A program made the translations under genes and the position numbers. Below, one piece after another: positions 1 to 13,075 of a stretch of 64,000 nt of DNA. Origin of the DNA: Uranotaenia lowii (Eukaryota > Arthropoda > Insecta > Diptera > Culicidae); NCBI RefSeq assembly GCF_029784155.1, contig NW_026597177.1, positions 1-64,000 on the forward strand. Direction: 5' to 3'. Positions within the stretch are counted from its first letter, which is position 1. Each line of letters starts with the position of its first letter. Under the pieces are notes generated by a model. It was not told where the DNA came from. It worked only from the letters and a program-made list of their open reading frames with translations, and searched no databases.

Positions 1-619
1 TGGAAATCGGAAATTCAACAAATTGAAGCTTTTGGCTAAGTTGTAAATGATAAGATGTCGAAATAAGAGACAGGTTCTGAATGCCTATATCCAGGCAGGT
101 TAAATACCTATATTAAGAAAAATAGATTAGTCTTATACTTTTTTTACTTTTTATCATTTAAACATTAAATCTACGCTCAAATCACGATCTTACAACGAAA
201 AAAGAAGAACTTCATACTGATCCGATAAAAATACGATATGAACAAAATATTACCATGAAATATGGCCATATGGCATACCTAACTATCTTTCATGCAAAAG
301 AACTAGTGATGTAAAAAATTTCACCAAAATCTCAGCCTTGAGGTATGTTTGACATCCGTTTCTACCATATTAAATTAAACAATATCAAAATATTGCAAGT
401 GTTAATGAAATATAGCTAAAAACATAAATATGCGCATTTAGCCCGCCAGTTTCGGAAATCGGCTATTTTGACTTCTTTTATTATAAAATTATTTTCACAA
501 AAACTGTAAGAGAATTTAACAGAAAAATTGCTCTAACGTATATAAAACAGATGTCCGCTCATGTGTATATAGTTTTCAGACTCCTATCTATTGTAGTATG
601 GGAGAAAATGAGTGCTTTC

Positions 620-2050
620 CTTAATATGCGCATATAGCCCGCCTCTCCCCTATATGTCTTATGTAAAAATTGTATCGAAAAGAAGCTCCTGTCGAAATGA
701 AAGGACCCTGATATAGAGTAATATCTTACATTCAAACGATTAAAGTTCAGCTCTATCTTATTCACGATTTTCTACATTTTCACGAATCTACAGTTCAAAT
801 GGGCACTACTAAAGTTATTCATTGTATGCTACTTTAATTTGTCGGCCTTAGCGGTGAAAAGTGATGTCCTTTTTAGTAGGGACATCTAAAGCTTATGAAA
901 TTTTATAGGTGGATAGAAGGTTAGATGAAAATGAAAGATGTTGAAAATGAGCGGGTAGAATTTATTTAGAAGCATATCATCACATATCAAATTTTTGTTC
1001 CTCACGGGCCTACTACTATGAAGCAGAAGATACAGATAGAGTTGCATTGCATCTACCACCACACATTAGTAGGCCAAGCGTGGTCCGCTCCACAAGGGAA
1101 AACTTGCAGTGCGGACGAACAAAAAGATGATATGTGATCGCTCAGATATACTCCCTTTAACTCAGAAACGCATCTATCGATGGGGTTTCGTGGGGCGGAC
1201 CACGCTTGGCCTACTAATGTGTGGTGGTAGATGCAACTCTATCTGTATCTACTGCTTCATAGTAGTAGGACCGTGAGGAACAAAAATTTGATATGTGATG
1301 ATATGCTTCTAAATAAATTCTACCCGCTCATTTTCAACATCTTTCATTTTCATCTAACCTTCTATCCACCTATAAAATTTCATAAGCTTTAGATGTCCCT
1401 ACTAAAAAGGACATCACTTTTCACCGCTAAGGCCGACAAATTAAAGTAACATACAAACATTACGGTGGTTAAATCTCTTCATTAAAGTTATTCATTGTTT
1501 TGTATCGAAAAAAAAACATTTTTTTCTAAAACATGTCTTTGGATTTGCAGAAAAAATATAACTGCATTCAGAAAATAAATAAATAATTTCCTGCAATCTA
1601 ATGATTTTATGTTTTGAAAAACAAATTCCTATTCAAGTTGACAAGCTGATTTGATATTATGTTTATGTTGTTCGATGTATTTTTTACATATTTTTATAAA
1701 AACTATACAGTTTTTTTTCTCTAAAACTCTATAAAAATTCTAAAAAATTTCACAGTGGCTGAAAAATGCCACATAATTGTTTCACGATCAATTAACTTTT
1801 TTTTTAATAAAACTAATGAAATTGTGGAGCAAAACAACGAATAGATGCCAATTCCGTTAGATTCGTTTTAAAAAATCATGAAAACCTGTCAATTTGATAC
1901 GAAACGACTACGTGTTAAAAGACGCCAAAGTATTTGTCATGATTTCTAACCGGTTAACAAGTATTGAGATATATTTGTTAGAAATTTGAGGCACTTTACA
2001 AAGAATTTTTTATTCACCATGATTTTATTTCAAAAAACGAGTATATTAAA
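620..2050. repeat. Degenerate relative of the 19303-21050 element, carrying a foldback insertion
   Basis: ATGTAAAAATTGTATC, GCTCCTGTCGAAAT, CACTACTAAAGTTATTCATTG, TTTTCCTGCAATCT and CATGATTTCT follow the same order as in 20280-20900. The foldback at 824-1454 interrupts it, and AAAGTTATTCATTG is present on both sides of the insertion. Confidence 0.72.
824..1454. mobile_element. Foldback element, arms about 260 bp
   Basis: 824-1088 and 1195-1454 are nearly perfect reverse complements around a loop of about 106 nt. The outer ends read GTATGCTACTTTAATTTGTC. AAAGTTATTCATTG before it (811-824) recurs at 1485-1498, possibly a long target duplication with 30 extra bases. No ORF. Confidence 0.85.
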
Positions 2051-2939
2051 TGGGGAAACCATCATAATGAAATATTGCGGGGTAAAGTATGGTGTACGTT
2101 AATAAGTTTTCCTCGCAAAAATGCTCTTTCGCTCTTTACAACATCTGTAAAGTTTTCTCCTCACTTCTCTATCCATCTGGTGAGGATTCATTTGACGATT
2201 ATAAAATCCTCGGTTTTTATCCGATTAAATCAGAAAATCAAATTCAACGGAAAAATGTCCGTACCAGCGAAGAAAAATTTCTCCAGGCTTCCAAATACTA
2301 TATCAGACTTTTATGAAGAACGATAACTGATTTCTGTAGTGAATTTTCTGTTCACATATTTCAATCGAGAATTTCTCCGCGATTATTGAAAACACATCTT
2401 TCCGTGACAACAAACGTCTTAAATCTGCCTTTATATTTCCAAAGCCTCCTATGACTATCAAGAACATTTTAACTCATACTATACTGCTGTTTATCTCTTT
2501 TTCACTCCCTCATCCCTCGCTAATGGTTTCAGTAAGCACTCTATCTCTTTTTCACTTATGCTGTAACCATTAATAACAATACATGTGAGTTCTCTTAGAT
2601 CGGTACTTGTTGCTCACTTGTTTTCCTGCATCGTAATTCAAATGGGCTTACTTTAATTTACTCCTCAAATTCTTTCAAATTTTACATTAATTATTTTTAA
2701 ATATTTTTTAAGACTACATAATTATTCCATTGCTTTTTTAAGCTATTTACCAGTATTCTCTACAATTTCTTAATCTCAACTGGATTGCAAACTGACAAGA
2801 TGCTGTTAATTTGTTCTATAGTATTTTTTTGGTTTCTTTTTGAATCCTGGGAAATATGATCTGAACTGAAGAAACTTATGTTGCGTCCGTTTATTCTAGT
2901 ACATTTCGCAAATTTTCAAAGTTTCACACATTGAGCTAA

Positions 2940-3006
2940 AGAGCCGCAGTTATACATCCAAAGAGCCGCATGCGGCTCACGAGTCGCAGGTTGCCGACCT
3001 ATGCCC
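2940..3006. repeat. Relic of a hAT element end
   Basis: On the minus strand TAGGTCGGCAACCTGCGACT then GTGAGCCGCATGCGGCTCTTT resembles the common hAT terminus (GGTCGGCAACC, GAGCCGCATGCGGCTC). It lies just left of the RTE-like insertion. No second end found. Confidence 0.65.
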
Positions 3007-3023
3007 CAGAGTAACCCGAAACG

Positions 3024-4635
3024 TTACTTACTTACTTACTTAATGATCCCGCGCCGATCCTCCGGTGCATAGGGCCGTGGTAAAAGACCTCCACTGTTGA
3101 CAATCCCGAGCCAGCGTCTTCACCTGGTCCCAGTCAAGATTCTCGTCGACAGTTCGGATTTCAGCGGCTAGGCTTCGCCGCCACGAGTTTCTGGGTTTGC
3201 CTCTTCGATGTCCTTCTGGATTCCAATCTGGCGCCTCTCTGCAAATCTCGTTGTCATCTTTTCGCAGCGTGTGCCCAATCCATCTCCACTTACGTTCCGG
3301 AATCTCGATTTCTAGTGCCTTTTGATGACATCGGCGATGTAGTTCCTCATTCGAGATCCAGTTGCCAGTCCACCAAGCGCGGATGATATTCCGCAGACAG
3401 CGGTTTACAAATACTTGCAGTTTTCGCATCGTTACCGCATATGTGCACCAAGTTTCGCACCCGTACAACAATACGGATTTGACGTTTGAGTTGAAGATTC
3501 GGATTTTTGTTCGTAAAGAGATCTGGCGTGACCGCCAGATGTTTCGGAGACTCGCAAACGCAAATCAGGCTCAGGCGTTATCTGGCTACCAAGATACTGG
3601 AAGCACTCCTTTTTCTCAACTTGTTGCCCAGCTACCGTGAAACTGGCGGGATTTTCTGTGTTGATCTCCATCGATTTGGTCTTTCCGACATTGACTTTGA
3701 GACCTGCTGCCTTGGAACTTTCGGTGAGGTCGTCGAGTTTGCTCTGCATATCCGGTTGTGTTTGAGCGAGCAAAACAATATCGTCAGCCAGGTCAAGTTC
3801 GTTCAGATGCTCCATTGTTGAAGGATTCCACGGCAATCCTTGGTTCGGTGCCAGTCGATCGATCCGGTCAGAATCTCATCCATTACGATGAGGAAAAGTA
3901 GCGGTGATAAGATACATCCCTGTCTCACTCCAGCAGTTACAGGGATTGGTTCGGACAAGACACCATCGTGCAAGACCTTGCACGAGAATGCCTCGTATTG
4001 TGCTTCGATGAGATGGACGCCCAGATGTTTTCAACGAACACCAGCAGAAGAGAGTCCTGGAATTCGTTGATTTGTTCCATTATGATTCATAACGTTGTGA
4101 TGAAGTCCACACATGACCGTCCGGATCGGAATCCAGCTTGTTGCCGTCGGAGTGTAGCGTCGATTTTCTCCTGGATCCTGTTCAGGATCACTTTGCAGAG
4201 TACTTTGAGGGTTGTACAGATCAACGTTATGCCTCGCCAGTTATCGCACTCAGTCAGGTCTTCTTTCTTCGGGACCTTTACGAGGATACTCTGCATCCAG
4301 TCGGCCGGGAATGTTGCAGTATCCCAGATGTCAGCAAAAAGACGGTGCAACATTTGTGCGGACAGGGCAGGGTCGGCTTTCAGCATTTCAGCAGGGATGC
4401 AATCGAACCCAGGTGCTTTGTTGGATTTCATGTTTTTGATTGCCGCTTCTATTTCAGCCAGCGAGGGCGCTTCCGAGTTGACACCATTTATGCGGCTTAC
4501 TGTTGGCCATCGGGTTGTGTTGGCCATCGCTATTCGTGACTCGGAAGAGTTGTTCGAAGTGCTCAGTCCATCGTTTGAGCTGATCTGTTCGATCGGTCAA
4601 TAACTGACCTGCTCGGTCTTTCAGCGGCATTCTTG
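3024..4635 (-). pseudogene. 5'-truncated, deleted RTE-like retrotransposon copy
   Basis: Reading the minus strand from 4635: a reverse transcriptase fragment (start of RT palm, GITLICTTLKVLCK, then DLADDIVLLAQTQ), the C-terminal region ([26 protein letters not shown]) and a 3' tail of TTACTTAC-type repeats at about 3024-3043. Against the 25331-27488 copy it has internal deletions: about 50 bp near 3570, and others near 4020 that remove the DFEKAF region. It also carries several frameshifts, so no product is expected. CCCGAAACG at 3015-3023 is repeated at 4636-4644 and looks like the 9-bp target-site duplication, fixing both ends. The endonuclease domain is absent through 5' truncation. Confidence 0.9.
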
Positions 4636-5754
4636 CCCGAAACGATAAGTAAATAACAAAAAGTTGTTTCACTCACCGAAAAAAGACCGTATAAAAAGTA
4701 CCGGTAAAAAAATTTATTCATTCCTTTATTTTTGCACTACTGAGGCAATCGAAATAACTGACAGTTTACAAAAAGTTTTGGCACTTCTTGAACGGTTATC
4801 GTCAGAGGACGAATCGGCCTTATCCAGTCAATTAGGAACACTTTGAACGATCAGTCTTACCCATCAGAACTGATTCAAGACATCTCAAAGCGGGTTACTT
4901 TCAAGTATCAATTTTGCATCCCATTGTCCAAAATTAAGCACTTCTAGCTTAAAGGAAGGTGCGTTCAACTTTTAAGATATTTTTCCGTTATGCAACCGGA
5001 CGAAAGTGTTAGGAAACTTTAACAGCAATTTTCTTTCCCCTGTTCAAAACTGATCAAAATTTTATTTTTTTCTCAGTTTGATTTTGACAGTTCTCTTTGG
5101 TGTGTTTGGAGACATCTAGTGGCCCAGCCAAAAAAACAAAAATTGGCTCAAAGCGATCGTTGGAATTTTTACACAAGTTTCGTGGGCTATCTTGTACCTC
5201 TGTTCTCTGTGCTTGTACTAGGCCTAGGATCAATTTAAGCCTGCAGCGCAAAACTTTTTCAAATGTCGGGTCATTTGGGTCACTCTAATACACAGCATAG
5301 ATTAAAAATTTTATTGTTTGCAACAGAAGATTCGAATATAACACTTTTATAAGAATAGATTCAAAAATACTTTCATTAGGGATTTACCGTACGCAACAGG
5401 AGTTTTAAAATTTTAAAGCAATTATGTCTGGTGTATCAATCTACTGGTGAATTCTTACTCCAAGACTGCCATTTCGGGTATTTATTGTCAGTCCACGTAG
5501 ATCCATTTCAATCTCACATTTCGTGTATTAAAACCATGACGATAATGCCTTGAATTTGTTGATTGTCAAATAGTGCAGAATGCGAGAAAAGGTTATGCGA
5601 AATTATACCAACCGTCTTGAGGTGTCGTTCGGAGTAGCAATGCACAGAGTGGCAAAGCACTATTCGAAGTACAGTCGTGTTTTTAATACCCAAACCTACT
5701 CATGATCACGATTATTTGGCATCTGAAGTTCAGTTATGAATTTAGGGCTAATTT

Positions 5755-6646
5755 AGGGATACCATATGTACTCTTTTAAGAGTACATGTACTCTTTTTCG
5801 ATCGAGAGGGGGCGTACTCTTCTTTTTGTAAAATTTTACCAAATGTACTCTTTTTTTGTTGAATGACATTTTATCAGCAAAACCAACGTATTCCTTCCAT
5901 TTTATGAAGTTTTTTTCACATCTTATGCAAAAACTACGAAAGGAATACAGCTTACAACAAATTACTTTTTCATTTTGTTATAATAATCATACACTTTTGG
6001 TCGTTGTAAACAGTGAGCGCGATGAGCGCCTTTGAGTATGCAAACAGTAATCAATATGCAAAAGAATTAGGTATCTATAGCACAAGAATATTTTTAAAGA
6101 AAATTTATTGAGTAAGTAAGTAAATATATAAGTAAGTCACATAACCTCCAAGACATTAACAGTATTCTATTAAATTGAAATATCTCGGTGCCACCTCAGA
6201 TAACACGAAATATAAACCCCGCTTTAGCTATTAATTGGACGTTTTTGGAAAGTTTAAAATCTAAACTTGCCAGAAACGTCTATTAAATAGAAAAATAAAA
6301 CCATGTTAGAACCGAGCTATGCGCTTGAATGATATTCAATACCAGAGCAAAAGGATAGGGTTTGTCAATGTATTTCGTTCAAACCGAGGTTTCACTTATC
6401 CGAGGTGGTCCCTCTTTCGGCTACCTCAAGTAAGCGGGGTTCTATTGCACATGTTTTTGCATACCATCCGGGCGCCAAGATCTAAAAATATTTGGATCTT
6501 GTGTCAACCTTATGACTGGGATAACTCGCAAGCTTAGAAAACTGGAGTTTGGATAAGCGGGTTCTACTTATTAACGTTTTTCCTGACTTTTCGGACAAAT
6601 GATCTCAATGTACTCTTTTGGGGGTCACGGGATATGGTAACCCTAG
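5755..6646. mobile_element. hAT-like non-autonomous element
   Basis: GCTAATTT flanks both ends (5747-5754, 6647-6654) as an exact 8-bp duplication. The termini AGGGATACCATAT and (from the right) CTAGGGTTACCATAT are inverted. Sub-terminal copies of TGTACTCTTTT occur near both ends. No transposase; a degenerate pogo-like repeat lies inside. Confidence 0.8.
6305..6567. mobile_element. Degenerate pogo/Tigger-like MITE
   Basis: The block GGTTTGTCAATGTA...ATCCGAGGTGGTCC...GATAAGCGGGG-TTCTA resembles the element at 35755-35934. The outer ends (GTTAGAACCGAGC, and AAGTAGAACCCGCTTATCC from the right) are worn, so limits are approximate. Nested in the 5755-6646 element. Confidence 0.55.
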
Positions 6647-7033
6647 GCTAATTTGATTATTTTGGTAACATTGTTTATGATAGTACTCAATTGCAACAAC
6701 TTTTTTTTTCTTTTTTGATAGGAGTAATTGCAACAACGTTGATCCATTTTTTAAGTCAATACTTCTCAACAGAATTTAGCACACTTACACCTTTGCTATC
6801 TGCAAACATTTCGGCATGGTTATTTTTTTATGTAAGTTGAATAACGGGAAAACAACTCAAGAACATCGCACGACGATATTTAAAATGTTATGTTATAGAT
6901 TTTGCGTTAAAAATGTGCGAAATGTGATGAAACAGAGTGATGTTGATCAGACTTATGAATGAGATAGTAATGTGAATAATGTTGGATAACGTTAGAAGAA
7001 TTGTTTTATAAAATTTTATCCAGCAATGCTTAC

Positions 7034-7223
7034 CTGAAAAAATAATGTGAATGCTACCCATTGATAATATTTGGTATGCCTTATCGTAAGCGTTCCACTT
7101 CTTTGTGAATTATCGACTCCGGGAAATGGTACTTCTTGCCCTTGTTTTTTCATGAACGCGTCCACAACAGTGTATGTCGAATGGATCCAGCAATAGGTGT
7201 TTAGAACGTCTTCCGGTATATCA
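7034..7223 (-). CDS. shakB: Innexin (shaking-B-like) exon: extracellular loop 1 to start of transmembrane segment 2
   Basis: Seen: acceptor CCTAG before 7223 and donor GTAAGC after 7034. The exon is 190 nt: one base completing Arg, then 63 codons ending in phase 0. Translation begins [20 protein letters not shown] and ends [17 protein letters not shown] supplies the next conserved loop cysteine, and YYQWV is the innexin family signature at the start of span 2. The combination [20 protein letters not shown] with MKKQG and VPFPGV is what makes me call shaking-B rather than ogre, Inx2 or Inx3. The next exon should begin like AILFYTPRW. I see nothing like it between 1 and 7033, so the 3' part of the gene (spans 2-4, C-terminus) lies below the window. 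Confidence 0.95.
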
Positions 7224-10030
7224 CTAGGAAAAAAAAATAATGAAAGATGTTAGAAAAGTAGTGTGGAAACATGTAACATGGGGTAATAGCTTATTTCTAT
7301 CTAATGAATTTTATGGAGTTTCAACAAATCAAGAAAATGGTTACGTTTGTCGGTAGATTTAAAAATCTTCTTAGCTCTTTAGAAAATTTGTTCAATGGGT
7401 ATTTTACAAAGTTTTCTTGGGAAATTGTGTGTGTCAATTACGTGGGCCACTCTAAATATCTCAGCTGTGTGTTAAGATAAAAATCCCAATCCAACTGTCA
7501 TCGTCGTCGCTCTGCGTAAGCTTGTTTTTCTATATGTTGTTGACCAATGTACGCGCGTAGCCTAGAAAAATGTAGGTACTTACATAATTAAACAAACCCC
7601 TGCAAAATTGCATCCGTGGAAGTTCATAACAAAAATATGCTCATACGCTTATGATCATAGTTTTGTCATGTTCTTTCGCGTGGAAAAGAAATTTTTGATG
7701 AAACACCAGTAAGTCACACAGACGCAACCAATTTGCATATCTTTGCTTGTGGGGAATCGTGGGCCACATTTTGTGGGGTATCTTGGGCCATCTATATTTT
7801 GGTGTTTTATACACATTCAGAACCTCACATACGTTATTACTATCTGTAATTTTCTTATGCCAAATTAAGAGTTATGAAACATGTTTTGTCTATCTTTTCT
7901 AATGCGATAGAGACGAACATAAACCCTACAAAAGGAATTTTGCCGAAATGTTCGCGAGCCAGGTTTTAGGAACTATTTGATCATCTCTTTTTTATTTCCT
8001 CATCTGGAATTTATTTGAAATAAGAACAAATTAATAATATAAAAAGACCGCGGCAAGTTTTGTGAGAAAAATTCAAATTTATAAATTTTTACATCTCTTT
8101 AGCACTAAAATGTTAGAAGCGATTCACTTAGTCCTGAATTAGCGCGAGTTTTAGAGTTTTAATTTTGTATGGAAAACACACATTTTCGTTCAAAAATTTT
8201 CAGAGATGTACTGAAAGCTCAAAAAATATATAGCTTTGGATTTTGCAGTACATCACCAACTTATATTCATTTTTAATTCAAATTGTGAACTTGCATTTAA
8301 ATGAGAATTTCAAATGATAAATCTCAATCCGAGTTTTCAATTTTGAAACGCCAGCTTTGTTATATTTAAATTTTGCATAGTAACTAAGTTAAAGAACTTC
8401 GAATCTGTTTTAATGTTTTTCATATTCGTATAATTATTATCTAAAAGTTGTAAATACATATGGTTTTTGATAAAATTTCAATCAAATTTGGTATGAAATG
8501 CAAAACCAAAATTAAACCAGGATTTCAAAGCAGCTTTTCGTTTCTAAAATCTAATGAAGATTCGAACAAAAATCAAGAATCCAAAACTGGGTACAGATAC
8601 AAAATAAAATTGCAGAAGAGTTTAGAAAGAGAGAGTTAAGAAATTTCTCAAAATGAAAGCTCTGATTTGAGCAGCAAAACATTCAATTCTCTTTTTTTTA
8701 ATACCCTTATCACCAACTTATATTCTTTGATTCAAAAAAATTACCGGATAAATATTTTAAATGATTTTCATTTCATCATTGATTATCTGGTATTGTGCTT
8801 CTTCGAGAAATGAAGATTAATGAAGAATTGAAACATACAATAAAAAAAACAAAATAATTGAATTCAAACTTTATAGAGATACAGATATAAGAGTTTAAGA
8901 ATTCAAAACTTAAAATCATGTTATAATCTGAACCTCAATTCATTGTCTCAAATCTAAATCATAATTTCAAATCAAGTTTTGAGAAACAAAATATGAATAA
9001 AATAAAAAAAGAGATTCAAAGTTACAATCAGAGCCAAAGCAGAATTTGCACCAAAAATGTATTTCAATTTTATATCTTTGAAACAGTGGTCGGAAAATCG
9101 CTCAAGAAAAGCAATCAGGAATGGTTTCTAGCTAGAATGATGCTACCTCCGAGTGCTGTGATACGCACGTGGTAAAAGTACCCATTGAATATATGTCGAA
9201 AATCAACACTAACTTGATACAAGAAGATATACCATGCCCCACCGGAGGCTACCGTTGCTATTCGTCACGTGGCTAATCGACGGTGATCGGCATACTTGGT
9301 GATACATTTTGAACGTCGCTCCCTCAATCATTCCCGAACGTCTATCCTCGCATCATTGTTGATAATGCTCGTTATTGATAGCCGATCATTAATGTTTCAA
9401 AAGGAAAAATCTGAATAAATACCAGGACCACATGTTCAGAAAAGCTGTAGCACATGCTAGACAGTTCATTGCGGTTACCTAGTCATGATTTTGTCCTTCT
9501 AGGCAAAACGAAAAATAAAAAATCATCTGATAGCCTACATAGATCGCTCAGAACTGATACATATCATGTATGATCCTAAAGGTTGAAAGTCGTTAGGGGA
9601 AGGAAATCAGCATCGAGACGTTCGTTGCTGATAGTCTGCGTCCTTTTTTACCTCATCATGTATCGCAAAAGTGTTTCAAATACAGAAGCGTCGTTGTCAT
9701 GCATGATTGTTTGTATGATTTGGTTGAAGAAGGAAAATTTGACTGCCTTGATTTTTTGGCTCTGAATGTAGTCAAGCATGGTTCAGTGAAAATGATTGAT
9801 TTTCGGAAGCATGCTTTGAAACACAAAAAATGTTTTCATGAGATGTTCATGAATATGATTCTCATCAGATAAAAAAAAATGTTATCAAATTGTTATTCTA
9901 AATGTGACAAAAGTTTAATTTGATGCCCTCAAAGCCAAAGGGGTATAGTGCAAAAATGATCGATTGAGAAAAATACAGAAATCAGTTATTATTGAAAAAA
10001 GTCTGATAAGGAATCCAAATGAGTTTAGAA

Positions 10031-10473
10031 TAAGGTTGCCAGAACTTTTTCAGCACATATCAGGGCCGGACAAACCGGGCAATTTTTATATAAAAATCTA
10101 GCAAAATCTGGGCATTCGATTTCAAATTGACGACCATAAATTTGGGCAATATCCGGGCAAATTTTGTCAAAACTCAGAAATTCCTCTACAAATATAAAAA
10201 AAAATGAAAAAAAAATTTATCATCAAAACTCTTTCAAGATTTTGTTTCCAAAAAACCTTTCATGAGTATTTTTTAAAACTTGTTCAAAAAATTTCGTTTT
10301 GGAGGTGTTTATTTTTTTTTTTTGTATAATTTGCCAAATAAAGTGAATAAATCCGGGCGAAATCCGGGCATTTTTCAATGAAATCCGGGCAACGGGCCAG
10401 GCCGGACTGTTCTAAAATTTAGTATTAAATATTCGGGCAAACCCGGATAAAACTGGTCCACCTGGCTACCTTA
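10031..10473. mobile_element. hAT-like MITE with internal CCGGGCAAAT repeats
   Basis: GTTTAGAA occurs at 10023-10030 and 10474-10481, an exact 8-bp duplication. The termini TAAGGTTGCCAG and TAAGGTAGCCAG are inverted. The interior carries repeated CCGGGCAA and ATCCGGGC motifs on one strand. 443 bp, no coding capacity. Confidence 0.82.
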
Positions 10474-11277
10474 GTTTAGAACCTTAAACAATGATCATGA
10501 GTTTTCAAAATTCAGAAAAAAAAACTATGAAACTGAACTTTATTAACTGAAGAAACAACACAAGACTTGAAAATTTCAATGAATTCAATCTGGAAAAAGA
10601 TAAGATTAAAAACATAGAAATATTCATATTAAGATAATCACTCAATGATATTAGCAACTCAACTATGAGATCGCTTTTATGATAATTTGAAAATGACCAT
10701 TTGGAAAATGATATGCTAAATTCAGGATATTTACTTCAGTAGATGATAAAATTTTGATTAAATAAGTTGAAAATGTTTCAATACGAATTTCAAATCTAAG
10801 ACAGAAATTGGGATGGAAATTCGATAAAGAAACTCCCTACTGTCGATTGGTCCAACTTCAGATATTTTGAGCCTTCTAAAAAGTGAAAAGAATACGTTGA
10901 GCTTTTATGATTTAAATAGAATTTATGGTAAGAATTGCAGTCAAATTTTCCATTGGATCAATAAATTTTCCTGTACTTTTCGGTACTTCAGATACGTATG
11001 AATTCCACTTGCAGTCTATCTTTCTTATCTTTGTTTTCAACGTGTTAACCATAATTTAATGTTTACAGAAAGGGGAGAATGAGGATACTAGATCCCTAGA
11101 AATACATGAATCCTTCACGATATCTCGAAACCGGAATGTCTTACAAAAATCAAATGTTTTAGAAAAATATGCCAAATGGAACAAAACAACAATGCTCTTA
11201 TTTCAACGAATTTGAAAAATTTTACTTTTCGAGTTATTGAACTTTGTGTGAAAATTTTTATAAAATGCGATTTGAAC

Positions 11278-12121
11278 CAATGTTCCGAAAATCACTCAAT
11301 TCGCATGAGAGATACTAACATGATTCCAGCAGCGAGAGCAAAACCAAAATTGTCGAAAGGTTTCTTTCCCAACAACGGGGCAAAAATTGTGTTTGACAGC
11401 GCTGCTCCGAGAATCAAAGAAATAAAATTTGAAAGAGAGGCGTTCCTTATCCACTTGAGATTCTTAACTGAATGAGGAGCTACCTGATTTTCAGTTTTTT
11501 GTTTCACTCGACTCAATCACTTTTCCTGCTCACTCACTTACTCATACACTCACTCACTATTGTGAATTTTAATAAAATTTTTAGAAACGTCGCTAGAAAC
11601 GAACTGGCAACAAAACACAGACTTCCGACAATCTAGTACTTCACTTTTCTTTGTCGGAAGTCGAAAGTCCAGACTTCCGAAGTAAAATTTAGTGCTGGCG
11701 CGTAAATAACTCGCTCACTGATCGATGATCGAATGCTGCCTACCTCTTGCTTTGTTGTTGCTGTAATTTTTTAAGTAATAGCCACTTGAGCGCATAGGCA
11801 GTATGTTTGTATGCATGTGTCTGCCGGTATGGCAGAAAGCACGCAGGCAATATGAACCGATGCAAGGCCGCATTGATTGAATTCGACTGAGTGAGTGAGT
11901 GAGTAGCTTTTCGAATTGGATCACTTCTAATACACCAGGTAGTGAGCTTGAGTGATCGACTTTGATGCGAATCAGCTCTTGCTTTTGAATCTTGTTTACA
12001 TCGATCTCGCATTGTCGCTCTGCCGACTCTCTAGGAAACTACAGGCAGCAGCATTCGAGTTTTAATTTTTCCAACTGGAAACGGTTCATGAGGTTTCTTC
12101 CGAGTGATTTTCGGAACATTG
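11278..12121. mobile_element. hAT-like MITE with perfect 20-bp termini
   Basis: The terminus CAATGTTCCGAAAATCACTC is perfectly inverted at the right end (12102-12121). ATTTGAAC at 11270-11277 and 12122-12129 is an exact 8-bp duplication. Sub-terminal CTCACTCAC tracts occur in both orientations. Same terminal family as 28008-29665. 844 bp; no transposase. Confidence 0.9.
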
Positions 12122-13075
12122 ATTTGAACATCTTTTTTTATCACTTTAAAATGTTTCTCACATGAAAAAATTATAATAAATTTTTCAAAAATGTATGTTA
12201 CGAGTTTAATTGATCCCTAGAGTCCATAAAGATGTACTTTTCTTCTGAATGGATCGCGATCATTGGTTATCACAAAATTACTAATCTATGTCTAATAACT
12301 AATGCTTATCCTGTAATTATCTGTTAAATAAGACTCATAAACTAGAAAATTGCGCCTTAAAGTATGCAATGACTTAGGGTAGTAGACAAACTTGTAGAAT
12401 TCACTTAGTCTGACACTTTTGAATTGGGAAATGAAAACTAATATGGCAAAATATAGTCAATGGACCTATTAAATATCTTTACATTTTTCATAATTTTTGT
12501 CTAGGGTCAGGGCTCTCTGGATTAAGGATCAAGTCTGCTTGAGTAAAGGATCAAGTTCACTTTAACTTAAAAAATATCACTTTTTTTCGTCTCTTGAAAA
12601 TGCGAAATTTTGGAGCAACATATTCTATATGAGAAATACAAATTTTGAAGTTTAAATAACTTTTGCAGCAGTTTTCTGTGAAATCTTGAGATGTTTCATA
12701 CGAAGTAATGAAAGCTCACTCGAGAAATGAGATTCTATATTACAGTAATGGTTCTCATTGACGAATTTTCACTACCTTAAAACCTGTGTGCATTGCATGC
12801 AACACACGCATTAAGGAAAAGCTAAAATCAATTTCTTTTCTTTTTTCCAGAAACTTTAGTTCTTTATTATGTAAATGAAACTGTTAGCAATGTTTTCTTG
12901 TAAAATAGACTATATTTCCAATAACAGATTCGTTGATGAAACTGCTTAGTCAAGTTTAATTTTCCGAGTTTTTCGTTTCAATTGTATCTGTACTATTAGT
13001 AACTTCAGCACTTTTTCAACGAAAATAAGAAAATTGAAGGGGAATTATGAAAAAAAAAAAAATAATATAGACGAA

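Larger units (their letters stand above)
1..7033 (-). other. shakB: Start of the next innexin intron, running off the window
   Basis: This lies downstream of the GTAAGC donor at 7033-7028. It contains a degenerate repeat copy with a foldback inserted (620-2050), a hAT-end relic, an RTE-like fragment and a hAT-like element with an 8-bp target duplication. Segments 1-619, 2060-2935 and 4645-5746 hold nothing I recognise. A short direct repeat (ATGCGCATWTAGCCCGCC) occurs at about 430 and 624. Confidence 0.75.

Noticed and set aside
2075..2326. Small plus-strand ORFs after the foldback
   Set aside because: No domain, no splice or start context, typical chance ORFs in intron.
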